64,000 nucleotides of DNA from Streptomyces sp. WZ-12 (GTDB lineage Bacteria; Actinomycetota; Actinomycetes; Streptomycetales; Streptomycetaceae): the NCBI RefSeq assembly GCF_028898845.1, contig NZ_CP118574.1:7179001-7243000 (forward strand), written 5' to 3'. Positions 31,595-40,378 of the stretch are shown here, in pieces (the stretch's first letter is position 1; every line of letters starts with the position of its first letter). The notes under the pieces were generated by a model. That model ran no database searches. It saw nothing but the letters and a program-made list of their open reading frames with translations, and was not told the DNA's origin. Position numbers and translations under genes: made by a program.

Positions 31595-33339
31595 ATGACT
31601 TCATCCGCAGGGTGTATCGACTGGGGCGGGGCGAGCCTGTCATGCTCCGCCGCCCAGAGCGGAACTACGCGAATCCTGGGCTTACTCCGCTTCTTCTCCC
31701 GGTACACCCAGAAATGCGAGATCACAGTCGACAGGGCCTGACGCTTCCGTGAATACGTCATGTGCTCCCACTCCTCAACCAAGCCGAGGAATCGGGCCTG
31801 CGCAGGCCGCAACGCAGTCACCTTTACGGACGAACGCTCTAGACGCTCCCTAGCCGCAGAGATATCTAGCTCAATGCGTTGCTTCTCCTTGACGTACTTG
31901 TCCTCGTCGATGATTCCCTTCGTGTAGCCGCGCACCAAACGAGAGGACTCCTCGTCTAGTTCCTGGAGCTGCTTAGCTGTCTCTTCTTGCTCGTCGGCTG
32001 AGCCCCTCAAGGCGAACTGGTCCTTCGCTGCGGTTATCTTCTCATTGACCGACGCCTCGCCTACAGATTGCTTCGCCAGCCAGTCGAGCAGTTCCTTCTC
32101 CGCCCGCGCGACGCCGATTGAACCGCTTCCTGTGCAGTCCTTGTACAAAGCTCCGTGAGTGCAGCGGAAGAAAACAGTGTGAGGATTGCGGTCTCCGTTC
32201 GGTAGCGGCGGATGTTGCTCCATCCTCTCCTTGCCTCGCGAGAAGGCACCCTCATTGCGCCCACAGATTGCCGGCTTCCACTGGCCGCGCTCACGAGTGA
32301 TCTCGAAGAGTCGTAGCCCCGTGCAGCGAGCCAGGCCAGAAATGCTGTACTTCGGATCATGATGCGACTTGGGGAGCTGAGGCGAACCGAAGCGCTTGGA
32401 CAGATAGGTCAGCCAGAGCAGCTCGCGCTCATTGGGGTCCTCGATGACAGACTCGTGCGCCCCGGCCTTCCAGACGTCGAAATACTCCGGACGGGAGCTA
32501 CGATAGTAGTTCTTTCTTCCTTCACGGACGACCTTCTTATCCTGGAGGATCTTTTCCTTGGAACGCCAGCGAACCCAACCAAGGCTGAAGCCACTGTCCA
32601 GCCACTTGTACATCTGTGTTGACGTGATCCGCTCTCCACTATCCGTCCGGAATCCGCGCTGCCACAGGTCATCGCAGATACGTTTCATTGGCTCGTTCTG
32701 GAAAGTGAAGCGCCGCCACGCCTCGGCGAGCACACCCTTCGTGGCAGGGTCCAGCTTCTGGATTCCCTCACGGCACTCGTTACACTTGTTGCGACGCTCA
32801 CCCGGCTCATTCGGCGGACACGTAAAGCAAATCTTGTACCCGAACGTCTTGAAGCCGCTGTGGGGGAGCCCCTTCTTGCGTCGGTATTTGTGGGCGGACT
32901 GCCAGTTCTCACCGATCTGGTCGGACTGGAACTGAGCCCAGCCGAGCATCTGGGTGATCTGGAGACGACCGACACTCGTCTTCCCGTCGAAGTCCTCCGT
33001 CGCCGCACGAACATCGCCGCCTGCTTTGTAGATGCGCTCGATGTTCAGCAGGGATTCAAGGGTGTTACGACCAAATCGGCTCCACTTCCAGAGGAGGACG
33101 ACCTCGATGATGCGCTTCTCTACGTCCTCGACGAGAGTGCTGATCTGTCGCTCTTCGAACTCTCGCCCGGAGAGGCCGAGGTCCTGAATCGGCTCTGCTA
33201 CCTGCTCGATGTTCTCGCGTATGGCAAGGCCATCGATCTCGTCGTGCTGAATTTCCGGGCTGATCATGTCCCGGCGTTTCTTCGAGACGCGGATGTACCC
33301 ACGTCCCTTGCGGCGCGGCTTGTCCCGCACGTCGACCAT
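31591..33339 (-). CDS. int: Large serine integrase
   Basis: A 582-residue phage integrase; start ATG 33339 is eight bases from a GAGGGG site. The resolvase domain begins at GRGYIRVSKKR, which includes the catalytic Ser, and continues with LLWKWSRFGRNTLESLL. A recombinase domain follows, then a zinc ribbon region (CTGLRLFEI...FFRCTHG) and a coiled coil (LQELDEESSRLV). It recombines attP and attB without host factors. It reads toward the phage interior and its start abuts the host methyltransferase remnant, so the attachment site lies within about 80 bases upstream of its start. Confidence 0.95.
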   Translation of the reverse strand: MVDVRDKPRRKGRGYIRVSKKRRDMISPEIQHDEIDGLAIRENIEQVAEPIQDLGLSGREFEERQISTLVEDVEKRIIEVVLLWKWSRFGRNTLESLLNIERIYKAGGDVRAATEDFDGKTSVGRLQITQMLGWAQFQSDQIGENWQSAHKYRRKKGLPHSGFKTFGYKICFTCPPNEPGERRNKCNECREGIQKLDPATKGVLAEAWRRFTFQNEPMKRICDDLWQRGFRTDSGERITSTQMYKWLDSGFSLGWVRWRSKEKILQDKKVVREGRKNYYRSSRPEYFDVWKAGAHESVIEDPNERELLWLTYLSKRFGSPQLPKSHHDPKYSISGLARCTGLRLFEITRERGQWKPAICGRNEGAFSRGKERMEQHPPLPNGDRNPHTVFFRCTHGALYKDCTGSGSIGVARAEKELLDWLAKQSVGEASVNEKITAAKDQFALRGSADEQEETAKQLQELDEESSRLVRGYTKGIIDEDKYVKEKQRIELDISAARERLERSSVKVTALRPAQARFLGLVEEWEHMTYSRKRQALSTVISHFWVYREKKRSKPRIRVVPLWAAEHDRLAPPQSIHPADEVI

Positions 33340-33470
33340 CGGGATGCCCCTCGTGTGTGTCGGATGATCCTTTTTCACACACGTGTTGGCTTGGTAGTTA
33401 ACTTGTGCCACCGACCAACATCGGCGCCATCTTCCGCAGCGCCGCGGCCCTCGGGATGGACGCGGTCCTC
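33340..33470. other. Probable attR junction
   Basis: The integrase start (33339) and the first codons of the truncated methyltransferase (from 33405, encoding PPTNIGAIFRSAA) bracket this interval. A serine integrase needs only a 2-3 base crossover core, so no long direct repeat is expected. The host half should lie in the codons for the conserved PTNIGAIF segment. The exact core needs the left end of the element or an unoccupied relative. Confidence 0.65.
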
Positions 33471-33845
33471 CTCTCCCCGGACTGCGCCGACCCCCTCTAC
33501 CGCCGCTCGGTGAAGGTCTCCATGGGCGCGGTGTTCTCCGTCCCCTACGCCCGGTTGGAGAGCTGGCCGCGCGACCTGTCCGCCGTACGGGAGGCCGGTT
33601 TCCGCCTCCTCGCCCTGACCCCGGCCGAGGGCGCCACCGACCTCAACGAGGTGGCCCCGCACGCCCTCGAACGCGTCGCCCTCATGCTCGGCGCGGAGGG
33701 CGGCGGCCTCACCACGGGCGCCCTCCGCGCCGCCGACGCATGGGTCCGCATCCCCATGGCCCACGGCATCGACTCCCTCAACGTAGGCGCAGCCGCCGCG
33801 GTCTCCTTCTACGCGGTCACCGCATCCCCACCCTCAACGAAGTAA
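33405..33845 (+). pseudogene. 3' remnant of TrmH/SpoU-family RNA 2'-O-methyltransferase gene
   Basis: A 146-residue open frame representing the C-terminal SPOUT domain: NIGAIFRSAAALGMDAVLLS, then LMLGAEGGGL and IPMAHGIDSLNVGAAAAVSFY, the family's SAM-binding knot motifs. The N-terminal substrate-binding domain is missing, as expected if the phage integrated into the gene. The 5' part should be at the far left end of the prophage. A GTG at 33405 could start a truncated protein, but this is unlikely to be an active enzyme by itself. Excision would restore the gene. Confidence 0.85.
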
Positions 33846-33867
33846 CCCCCGCCCCCCACCCGCACCC

Positions 33868-34290
33868 GCGGAACGCCCAGCCTTGTCCGCTCGCGGAACG
33901 CCCAGCCCGTCCACCAGCGGAACGCCTAGCCCTGCCCACCCGTGGAACCCCGTCGTCCTGGCCGCCCACGGAACGCTCGCCGTCCCCACCCGTGAGATGT
34001 GCGCCGCCGCACTGACCAGTGGAATCTGCGCCGCCGCACCGGCTCGTGGAACGTTCGCTGTCGCCCCGGCTCGTGGAATGTTCGCCGCCGCCCCACCCGT
34101 GGGTTGTTCGCCACCGCGGCGGCCCCGGGTTGTTCGCCGCCCGGCCGGCCCGTGAGATGTGCGCCGCCGGGCCGGCTCGTGCGATATGAGCTGCCGGGCC
34201 GGCCCGTGGGATGTGCGCCGCCCACCCCACCCGTGGAACGCCTCGCCCCGTTCCCCGCGGAACAGCCCGACGCACCGCCCCTCCCGCGGA
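33868..34290. repeat. Degenerate tandem array of about 27-bp units
   Basis: Starting just after the methyltransferase stop, about 14-15 imperfect units of 24-29 bases (mostly 27) follow each other. The recurrent core is like GTGGAATGTGCGCCGCCG, with a linker such as CCCCGGCTC. Units at about 34017-34080 are the most regular. Because the period is nine codons, several frames translate into repetitive peptides, which I regard as shadows. No coding evidence is seen. The rest of the gap to the kinase gene (to 34462) holds GC-rich sequence without clear features. Confidence 0.75.
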
Positions 34291-34462
34291 ATAACCCCCA
34301 CCCCCAACCCCGTTGTGGCTCCGCAGGGGGCCCGCGCACCCCCTAGGGGACGTCCCCTCAGCCACCCCCACCACCGACCAACACGACGGAGTGAATCACC
34401 CCTGATCCCGCATCAGGGACGGGAGGCGTACGTGCGCGAGTCCGCGCGCAGACGCCACAGCC

Positions 34463-35851
34463 TCAGCCCAACTCCCCAGCCACTCCCACACCCGCACCCT
34501 CATCCGAGCCCCCAACCGCATACGACGCAACGCTCACCGGCCGCTCCCCGCCCAGCCCCCGAGTCGGCCCCTGGCACCCCTGGGCGGCCGCGATCCCCAG
34601 CGCCACCAGCAACGTCACCACCACGAACACCACGACCCGCTGCCGCAACAGCCGCCGGTCCGGCCCCGGCCGCCGGCCCCCGGCGCCGGTGCGCACCGCA
34701 GGACGTGAACCGTTTCGCCCCGTAGGGCGGGAGGCCGGACCCCGCCCCCCGTTACGCCCGCCGGTCCGCGGATTCGCCCCCGACGCCGGGCCCTGCGCCC
34801 GCGCCGCCGAATCCCGCACGGCCGCCTCCCGCGGCGCCGCCTCTCTGGCCGCCGCCGGGCGGGCCGGCCCCGGGCGCCCCCCCGATGCGCCCCCCGTACC
34901 CCGCTCGGTCCGCTGCCGCGCGTACTCCTCAGCCCGCTGACCGGTCGGACGCTCCGACGGCCGCCGCTCGGCACGACCCCAACCGTCCCCGCCCCCGGGC
35001 TCGTTCTCCCACGCACCGCCCGACAGCCCGTGCGCCTCACGGGCCGCGATCTCCTTCAGCCGCAGCGACAGCGACAGCGTGCTGGGCCGGTCCGCCGGGT
35101 CCTTGGCGAGGCACGCCGCGAGCAGCGGCGCCAACGCGTCCGGCACCCCGGCCAGGTGCGCCTCCTCATGGACGACGCGGTAGAGCATGACCTCCGAACT
35201 GCCTTGCCCGAACGGCGAGTCCGCGGTGCAGGCGTACGCCAGCGTGGCACCCAGCGAGAAGATGTCGGTGGCCGGCGTCACCGCGGCGCCGCGCACCTGC
35301 TCCGGCGCCAGGAAGCCGGGCGAGCCGACCGCCGTCCCGACGTGCGTCAGCGTGCTGGCCCCGGTCGCCCAGGCGATCCCGAAGTCGATGATCCGCGGCC
35401 CCTTGGGCGACAGCAGGATGTTGGACGGCTTCAGGTCCCGGTGCACCACGCCCGCGTCATGGACGGCCAGCAGCCCCTCGGACAGCGCCGCGCCGACGGC
35501 GGCGACCTGCGCGGGGGAGAGCGGCCCCTCCTCGTTCACCTTGTCGTGCAGCGAGGGCCCGGGGACGTACTGGGTCGCGAACCATGGGCGGTCGGCGTCC
35601 AGATCGGCCGCCACCAGCCGGGCCGTGCAGCCGCCGCGGATCCGCCGGGCGGCCGAGACCTCGCGGGCGAACCGCGACCGGAACTCCTGATCCTCCGCCA
35701 GATCCGGCCGGATGACCTTCAACGCGACCCGCTGCCCGCGCTTGTCCGAGCCGAGGTAGACCACGCCCATCCCGCCCGCGCCGAGCCGGCGGTGCAGCCG
35801 GAACGATCCGACGACACGCGGGTCCTCGCGCCGGAGCCGCATCATCGCCAT
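34463..35851 (-). CDS. PknB-type serine/threonine protein kinase
   Basis: A 462-residue membrane-anchored kinase; start ATG 35851 follows AGGGGACGG. The kinase domain (about 15-275) has GAGGMG, VALKVIRP (ATP Lys), HRDLKPSNIL and IDFGIA. A low-complexity Arg/Gly/Pro-rich linker follows and then one transmembrane helix RVVVFVVVTLLVALGIAA near the C-terminus, with a short outside tail. No PASTA repeats are present, so it differs from PknB proper. The substrate is unknown. It is divergent from the small membrane protein gene at 36461, with a 609-base gap between them. Confidence 0.9.
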   Translation of the reverse strand: MAMMRLRREDPRVVGSFRLHRRLGAGGMGVVYLGSDKRGQRVALKVIRPDLAEDQEFRSRFAREVSAARRIRGGCTARLVAADLDADRPWFATQYVPGPSLHDKVNEEGPLSPAQVAAVGAALSEGLLAVHDAGVVHRDLKPSNILLSPKGPRIIDFGIAWATGASTLTHVGTAVGSPGFLAPEQVRGAAVTPATDIFSLGATLAYACTADSPFGQGSSEVMLYRVVHEEAHLAGVPDALAPLLAACLAKDPADRPSTLSLSLRLKEIAAREAHGLSGGAWENEPGGGDGWGRAERRPSERPTGQRAEEYARQRTERGTGGASGGRPGPARPAAAREAAPREAAVRDSAARAQGPASGANPRTGGRNGGRGPASRPTGRNGSRPAVRTGAGGRRPGPDRRLLRQRVVVFVVVTLLVALGIAAAQGCQGPTRGLGGERPVSVASYAVGGSDEGAGVGVAGELG

Positions 35852-36460
35852 GTCCGTCCCCTGCCTGCGGTGGGGAGGCCCCACTCCGCTCAACCGTCTG
35901 ACGTGGCACAGCTTACGGATTGACGGCTCGCTGTGCTGAGAGGCCGCGCATGCGTCGGTAACCGGATCGCCGGTGGCCGCCGCGATCCCCGCCGCACGGA
36001 AGGAAATCGCTCCGCCCTCCCGCCTCGCTACCCGCGCTCGGCCCCAATGATCCCTTTCTCAACGGAGTTTGACGGTAGGAAAGGTGACGGTGCGACGGAC
36101 CCGGCGGGCGCCGCGGATTTCGCGCTGCTGCCGGTGCGGCGGCGCGCGGGGGAGCCTCCTGAGTGATCGAAGTCACCGTTTCGGCGCCCGCGCAACCGGC
36201 AATTCTCCCCGCCCGACGTGCGCCCTGTCTCCGCGTCGCGCGCCCCTCTCAGGGATCTCCCGGGGTTCCGCTCCGCGCTCTCCACCCAGGGGAGTACACC
36301 GGTCCCCACCCCGTCATCCTCCTGGAGGCCAGGCAAGCGGTACGACGGCATGACGCCCGGCCTTTCCCGCGCGCCTAGGCTTGAGGTCAAGCGGCGGGCG
36401 CAGCACTCGTCCCCCGAGGTCAGACGCCCGCCGCCCTGGATCAGGACAGGAGCAGGTTCG
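35852..36460. other. Intergenic region between kinase and small membrane protein genes
   Basis: This 609-base gap holds the divergent promoters. A short open frame at 36047-36166 (MIPFSTEFDGRKGDGAT) lacks a ribosome site, and I do not accept it as a gene. No repeats or RNA structures are clear to me. Confidence 0.4.
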
Positions 36461-36670
36461 ATGGCGCACAGCACGGGGCGGACGGCCCTCCGGACGCCGG
36501 GCCGCAGGGCCACCACCGCGTTCGGCGGCACCCGCCCCTCGGGCACCCGCCATCCCCTCGTCGCGGTCGCCATGGTGCTGCCGTTGGCGTTCCTCTTGGC
36601 CGTGGTCTTCGGCGGCTGGGAGGCCGTCGTCACACAGGCGTCGTCCGTGGTCGGAATGCTGGGGCGCTGA
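36461..36670 (+). CDS. Small single-pass membrane protein
   Basis: A 69-residue protein starting at ATG 36461 after GGACAGGAGCAGG. An Arg/Thr-rich N-terminus is followed by one transmembrane helix (HPLVAVAMVLPLAFLLAVVF) and a short tail. The function is unknown. It reads toward the tRNA cluster. Confidence 0.65.
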   Translation: MAHSTGRTALRTPGRRATTAFGGTRPSGTRHPLVAVAMVLPLAFLLAVVFGGWEAVVTQASSVVGMLGR

Positions 36671-36881
36671 GCGGCGCCCCGGTCCCGGGAGAGCGGCCCG
36701 GGACGGGACTTCCGACCGAAACCCCGTGGGGACGGGGGTGCGGCGGACGGCACGAGTGGCCGGGCATCTGGGGAGATGCCCGGCCATCGGGCTTTTCGGG
36801 CAGCCCACCGGGCGCCCGCGCTCTCTCCGAACTGCCCGCCCGCCCGCGGAAGTTGACCGCCGAGGCAGGCTCCGACAAACG

Positions 36882-36914
36882 CCAAGGGCCGGAGCTCCTC
36901 GCTCCGGCCCTTGG
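36882..36914. terminator. Terminator at end of the tRNA cluster
   Basis: A 14-bp stem (36882-36895 with 36901-36914) with a TCCTC loop. It lies just beyond the 3' end of the first minus-strand tRNA-Val gene and probably ends that cluster. Confidence 0.8.
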
Positions 36915-36922
36915 CTTTCCGG

Positions 36923-36994
36923 TGGACGATACTGGGATTGAACCAGTGACCTCTTCCGTGTCAGGGAAGCGCTCTCCCGCTGAGCTAATCGTCC
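36923..36994 (-). tRNA. tRNA-Val (GAC)
   Basis: A 72-base cloverleaf with acceptor GGACGAT/ATCGTCC and a D-arm TAGCTCAGCGGGAGAG. The anticodon loop is CTGACAC, giving GAC. It is the first of three near-identical minus-strand copies. CCA is not encoded. Confidence 0.95.
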
Positions 36995-37033
36995 TCGGGA
37001 CCGCGGATTTCGTGGATCACCGCGGGTACTGCG

Positions 37034-37105
37034 TGCGCGATACTGGGATTGAACCAGTGACCTCTTCCGTGTCAGGGAAGCGCTCTCCCGCTGAGCTAAT
37101 CGCGC
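37034..37105 (-). tRNA. tRNA-Val (GAC), second copy
   Basis: Same anticodon loop CTGACAC and arms as the first copy, but with acceptor stem GCGCGAT/ATCGCGC, showing a compensating change in both strands. 72 bases. Confidence 0.95.
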
Positions 37106-37130
37106 GGGGACCTGCATGTTGCCAGGTCAG

Positions 37131-37202
37131 TGGACGATACTGGGATTGAACCAGTGACCTCTTCCGTGTCAGGGAAGCGCTCTCCCGCTGAGCTAATCGT
37201 CC
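37131..37202 (-). tRNA. tRNA-Val (GAC), third copy
   Basis: Identical in the aligned positions to the copy at 36923, with acceptor GGACGAT/ATCGTCC and anticodon GAC. 72 bases. Confidence 0.95.
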
Positions 37203-37203
37203 T

Positions 37204-37277
37204 TGGAGGTGGAGACGGGATTTGAACCCGTGTAGACGGCTTTGCAGGCCGTTGCCTCGCCTCTCGGCCACTCCACC
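37204..37277 (-). tRNA. tRNA-Cys (GCA)
   Basis: Acceptor GGTGGAG/CTCCACC, with the U discriminator typical of tRNA-Cys. The anticodon loop CTGCAAA gives GCA. The 3' CCA is encoded (37204-37206). Confidence 0.95.
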
Positions 37278-37315
37278 AGGAGTGTGCGGGGGGCTCGGGA
37301 TGATCCCCCACATCG

Positions 37316-37388
<73 letters not shown>

Positions 37389-37565
37389 GGGTGGCTCTCC
37401 CAGACCAGGTCGGGGAGCTCCCTGTCCTCCGGGGCGCTTTCGCGTCCCGGCGACGTGTTGAACTCTAGCGGATTCCTGGGCCAGTACAAAAACGCGTTTG
37501 TGCAGCGTGCTGCGGTGCTCGCTCGACCCGGGCGATCGACGGTGCCCCGCCATAGACTCACTGAC

Positions 37566-38630
37566 GTGCACGATTTCGCTCCGATGGCCCGCTTCGGCGG
37601 GCTGATAGCCACCGACCTGCGCGATGTCACCAGCGATCCCGCGGCATTGGATTCCACGGGTTGGTGGGCGGTGACCGCCGACTTCGAGGGGGGCGTGGTC
37701 TGCGCCCGCTTCGCCGACGTGCGGCCGGCCACCGCCGCGGACGCTCCCGCGCCCGACGCCTGGCGCGGGCCCTCCCCGGCGGACTGGTGCAGCTCCATGG
37801 ACCGCGCCGCCTATACGGACGGCGTCCGCCGCATCCGTGCCCACATCGCGGCCGGCACGGTCTACCAGGTCAATCTCTGCCGGGTGTTGACCGCGGCGTT
37901 GCCCGACCCCGAGCGCTCCGACGTGGACGCGCTCTCCGCCGTATTGGCGCGCGGGAACCCCGCACCGTATGCCGGAACGATTCGCCTGCCCGGTTACGGC
38001 GTCGAGATCGCCACCGCCTCCCCGGAGCTCTTCCTGCGCCGGGACGGCCGCATCGTCGAGTCCGGCCCCATCAAGGGCACCGGGCGCACCGAGGCGGACC
38101 TCTCGGAGAAGGACCGGGCGGAGAACGTGATGATCGTGGACCTGGTCCGCAACGACCTTGGGCGGGTGTGCGGCACCGGTTCGGTCACCGTCCCCGCGCT
38201 GTGCGCGGTGGAGGAACACCCGGGCCTCGTCCACCTCGTCTCCACGGTGCGCGGCGAACTGGCCGAGTCCCACGAGAAGACGGCGTGGGCCGATCTCCTC
38301 GACGCCACCTTCCCGCCCGGGTCGGTCACCGGAGCCCCCAAGTCCAGTGCCCTGCGGATCATCGACGAGTTGGAGACCGCCCCGCGCGGCCCGTATTGCG
38401 GCGGCATCGGCTGGGTGGACGCCGACCGCCGGACCGGCTGGCTCAACGTCGGCATCCGCACGTTCTGGATCGACCGCGCCGCCCCCGAGGGCCCGGCGCT
38501 CCGGTTCGGCGCCGGGGCCGGGATCATCTGGGACTCGGACCCCGAGCGGGAGTGGGCGGAGACCGAGTTGAAGGCGCGCCGACTGCTCGCGGTAGCGTCC
38601 GGTGAGCACGAAGTGAGCGGAGGACGGTAG
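37566..38630 (+). CDS. pabB: Chorismate-binding aminodeoxychorismate/anthranilate synthase component I
   Basis: A 354-residue enzyme; I choose GTG 37566, though ATG 37584 is also possible. The conserved chorismate-binding blocks are RIRAHIAAGTVYQVNLCRVL, IKGTGRTEADLSEKDRAENV, FPPGSVTGAPK and GAGIIWDSDPEREW. It makes 4-amino-4-deoxychorismate for folate with a glutaminase partner encoded elsewhere. The directly following gene is a class IV aminotransferase-type lyase, so the pair fits PabB-PabC. A role in another chorismate pathway is less likely. Confidence 0.85.
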   Translation: MHDFAPMARFGGLIATDLRDVTSDPAALDSTGWWAVTADFEGGVVCARFADVRPATAADAPAPDAWRGPSPADWCSSMDRAAYTDGVRRIRAHIAAGTVYQVNLCRVLTAALPDPERSDVDALSAVLARGNPAPYAGTIRLPGYGVEIATASPELFLRRDGRIVESGPIKGTGRTEADLSEKDRAENVMIVDLVRNDLGRVCGTGSVTVPALCAVEEHPGLVHLVSTVRGELAESHEKTAWADLLDATFPPGSVTGAPKSSALRIIDELETAPRGPYCGGIGWVDADRRTGWLNVGIRTFWIDRAAPEGPALRFGAGAGIIWDSDPEREWAETELKARRLLAVASGEHEVSGGR

Positions 38631-38632
38631 CG

Positions 38633-39457
38633 ATGAAGATCTGGTTGGACGGAGCACTGCGGGACGCCGAGAGCGCCCGGGTCTCGGTCTTCGATCACGG
38701 CCTGACGGTCGGCGACGGGGTCTTCGAGACGATCAAGGCCGAGCGGGGCCGGGCCTTCGCCCTCACCCGCCACCTGGAGCGCCTGGCGACCTCAGCCCGT
38801 GGTCTCGGGCTGCCCGCCCCCGACCTCGACGAGGTCCAACGCGGCTGCGCCGCCGTCCTGGAGGCCAACCCGATACCCCTGGGCCGGCTGCGGATCACCT
38901 ACACCGGGGGCGTCTCCCCGCTCGGCTCGGACCGCGGTGAGGCCGGCCCCACCCTGGTCGTCGCGCTCTCGGAGACCGGCCGGCGGCCCGACACCACCGC
39001 GGCGGTCACCGTCCCCTGGACGCGCAACGAGCACGGCGCCCTCGCCGGTTTGAAGACCACCTCGTACGGCGAGAACGTCGTCGCCCTCGCCCGCGCCCGC
39101 GAACAGGGCGCCTCCGAGGCGCTGTTCGCCAATACGGCCGGCGCGCTCTGCGAGGGCACCGGCTCCAACGTCTTCGTCGTCCTCAACGGCGAGCTGCACA
39201 CCCCGCCGCTGGCCTCCGGCTGCCTGGCCGGCATCACCCGCGCCCTGACCATCGCCTGGGCCGGCGCCAAGGAGACCGACCTGCCGCTCGCGGCCCTGGA
39301 GAGCGCCGAGGAGATCTTCCTGACCTCCACGTTGCGCGACGTCCAGGCCGTGACCCGGATCGACGGCCGCCAACTCGCCGACGGGCCGGGCCCGGTGACC
39401 ACCGAGGCGATGCGGATCTTCGAGCGGGAGTCGGCCGCGGACTTCGACCCGCGCTGA
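38633..39457 (+). CDS. pabC: Class IV PLP enzyme, probable aminodeoxychorismate lyase
   Basis: A 274-residue fold-type IV PLP enzyme. The N-terminal VFDHGLTVGDGVFETIKAE, the catalytic Lys in GLKTTSYGENVVALARA and NAAGALCEGTGSNVF correspond to this family; LTSTLRDVQAV is the phosphate-binding turn. It starts two bases after the pabB stop, so the two are co-translated. The likely reaction is cleavage of aminodeoxychorismate to 4-aminobenzoate. A branched-chain aminotransferase activity is a less probable alternative. Confidence 0.85.
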   Translation: MKIWLDGALRDAESARVSVFDHGLTVGDGVFETIKAERGRAFALTRHLERLATSARGLGLPAPDLDEVQRGCAAVLEANPIPLGRLRITYTGGVSPLGSDRGEAGPTLVVALSETGRRPDTTAAVTVPWTRNEHGALAGLKTTSYGENVVALARAREQGASEALFANTAGALCEGTGSNVFVVLNGELHTPPLASGCLAGITRALTIAWAGAKETDLPLAALESAEEIFLTSTLRDVQAVTRIDGRQLADGPGPVTTEAMRIFERESAADFDPR

Positions 39458-39494
39458 TGATGACGGGCCGCGGGCGGGCGAGTAGAAAGTCCTC

Positions 39495-40325
39495 GTGACG
39501 ACTACGCTGCGCCCCGCGGGCCCCGAGGTACGACACGACGACGGCCGCCGGTCCCGCCCCTACGACATCTGCGTCAACAGCCGCCGGGTCGGCGGGATCC
39601 AGTTGGCCACGGACGCCCGGTTCGGGCCGACCGCCGGGCGGATCGAGGCCCTGACCGTCGACGCCCCCGACCGGCACCGCGGCCGCGCCACGGTCGCCGC
39701 GCTGGCCGCCGAGGAGGTGCTGCGCGGCTGGGGCTGCCGGCAGATCGAACTGACCGTGCCCGCCGAGGCGGAGGCCGCGGTGCGCCTCTCGGCCGCCCTC
39801 AACTACACCGAACGCAGCCGCATCATGTCCCGGCCCCTGAGCCGCCCGGGTCCGCTCCCGGACGGTAGCGCCGATCGCCCGTTGGCTGAGGCCGAGTTCG
39901 GGGCCTGGCGGGACGCCGCGATCGCCGAGCACGTCCGGCAGGAGACCGCCCAGGGGATGCCCCGCGAGCGCGCCGAGGAGATCTCTCCGGGCAGGCACGA
40001 CGCCCTGCTCCCCGAGGGCGCGGCCACCGCCGGCCAGGTACTCCGGGTCCTCGTCCACGAGGGCAGCGACGTCGGCACCCTCTGGCTCGCCCTGCGGCTC
40101 CCCGGGCAGCCCGGTGGCTACGTCATGGACCTGCGGGTCGCGCCCGAGCGCCGCGGGGAGGGGCACGGCCGCAGCCTGATGCTCGTCGCCGAACGCGAGA
40201 CCCTGGCCGCTGGGCGCTCCTCGCTGGCGCTCAACGTCCGCCCGGACAACGCCCCGGCGCTCGGCCTGTACCGCGCGCTCGGCTACCGGACGGCCGCCTA
40301 CCGGCTCTGGAAGCCGATCCTCTGA
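39495..40325 (+). CDS. Tandem-GNAT N-acetyltransferase
   Basis: A 276-residue protein with GTG start 39495. Two GNAT folds are seen: the first around IEALTVDAPDRHRGRATVAA (residues 55-75) and the second around MDLRVAPERRGEGHGRSLML near 215, each with the acetyl-CoA pyrophosphate loop (RxxGxG/A type). The layout resembles double-GNAT enzymes such as mycothiol synthase, but the substrate is not known. It follows pabC by 37 bases. Confidence 0.8.
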   Translation: MTTTLRPAGPEVRHDDGRRSRPYDICVNSRRVGGIQLATDARFGPTAGRIEALTVDAPDRHRGRATVAALAAEEVLRGWGCRQIELTVPAEAEAAVRLSAALNYTERSRIMSRPLSRPGPLPDGSADRPLAEAEFGAWRDAAIAEHVRQETAQGMPRERAEEISPGRHDALLPEGAATAGQVLRVLVHEGSDVGTLWLALRLPGQPGGYVMDLRVAPERRGEGHGRSLMLVAERETLAAGRSSLALNVRPDNAPALGLYRALGYRTAAYRLWKPIL

Positions 40326-40378
40326 CCGGCGCCCGGGGCGCCCTCCCGGGCCGCTCCGGCGCCGCCGGGCGCGGCGCG

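Larger units (their letters stand above)
1..33410. mobile_element. Integrated temperate actinophage, right-hand part (left end outside window)
   Basis: The segment carries phage-type replication, recombination, lysis and integration genes in one nearly continuous plus-strand layout with ATGA/GTGA overlaps. It has visibly lower GC than the flank to its right. It ends at a large serine integrase transcribed toward the element interior, directly beside a 5'-truncated host RNA methyltransferase gene. No terminase, portal, capsid or tail genes are recognisable, so these must lie to the left of base 1 or be absent. Cargo genes on the minus strand and a toxin-like cassette lie at 21.6-27.7 kb. The left boundary cannot be placed; the right one is near 33340-33410. 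Confidence 0.9.

Noticed and set aside
33868..34290. CRISPR array at the 27-base repeats
   Set aside because: Units follow each other without unique spacers, vary in length and sequence, and no cas genes are present.
36047..36166. Small gene MIPFSTEFDGRKGDGAT... in the gap between kinase and membrane protein genes
   Set aside because: It has no ribosome site, no partner and no codon bias clear enough to accept; left as non-coding.
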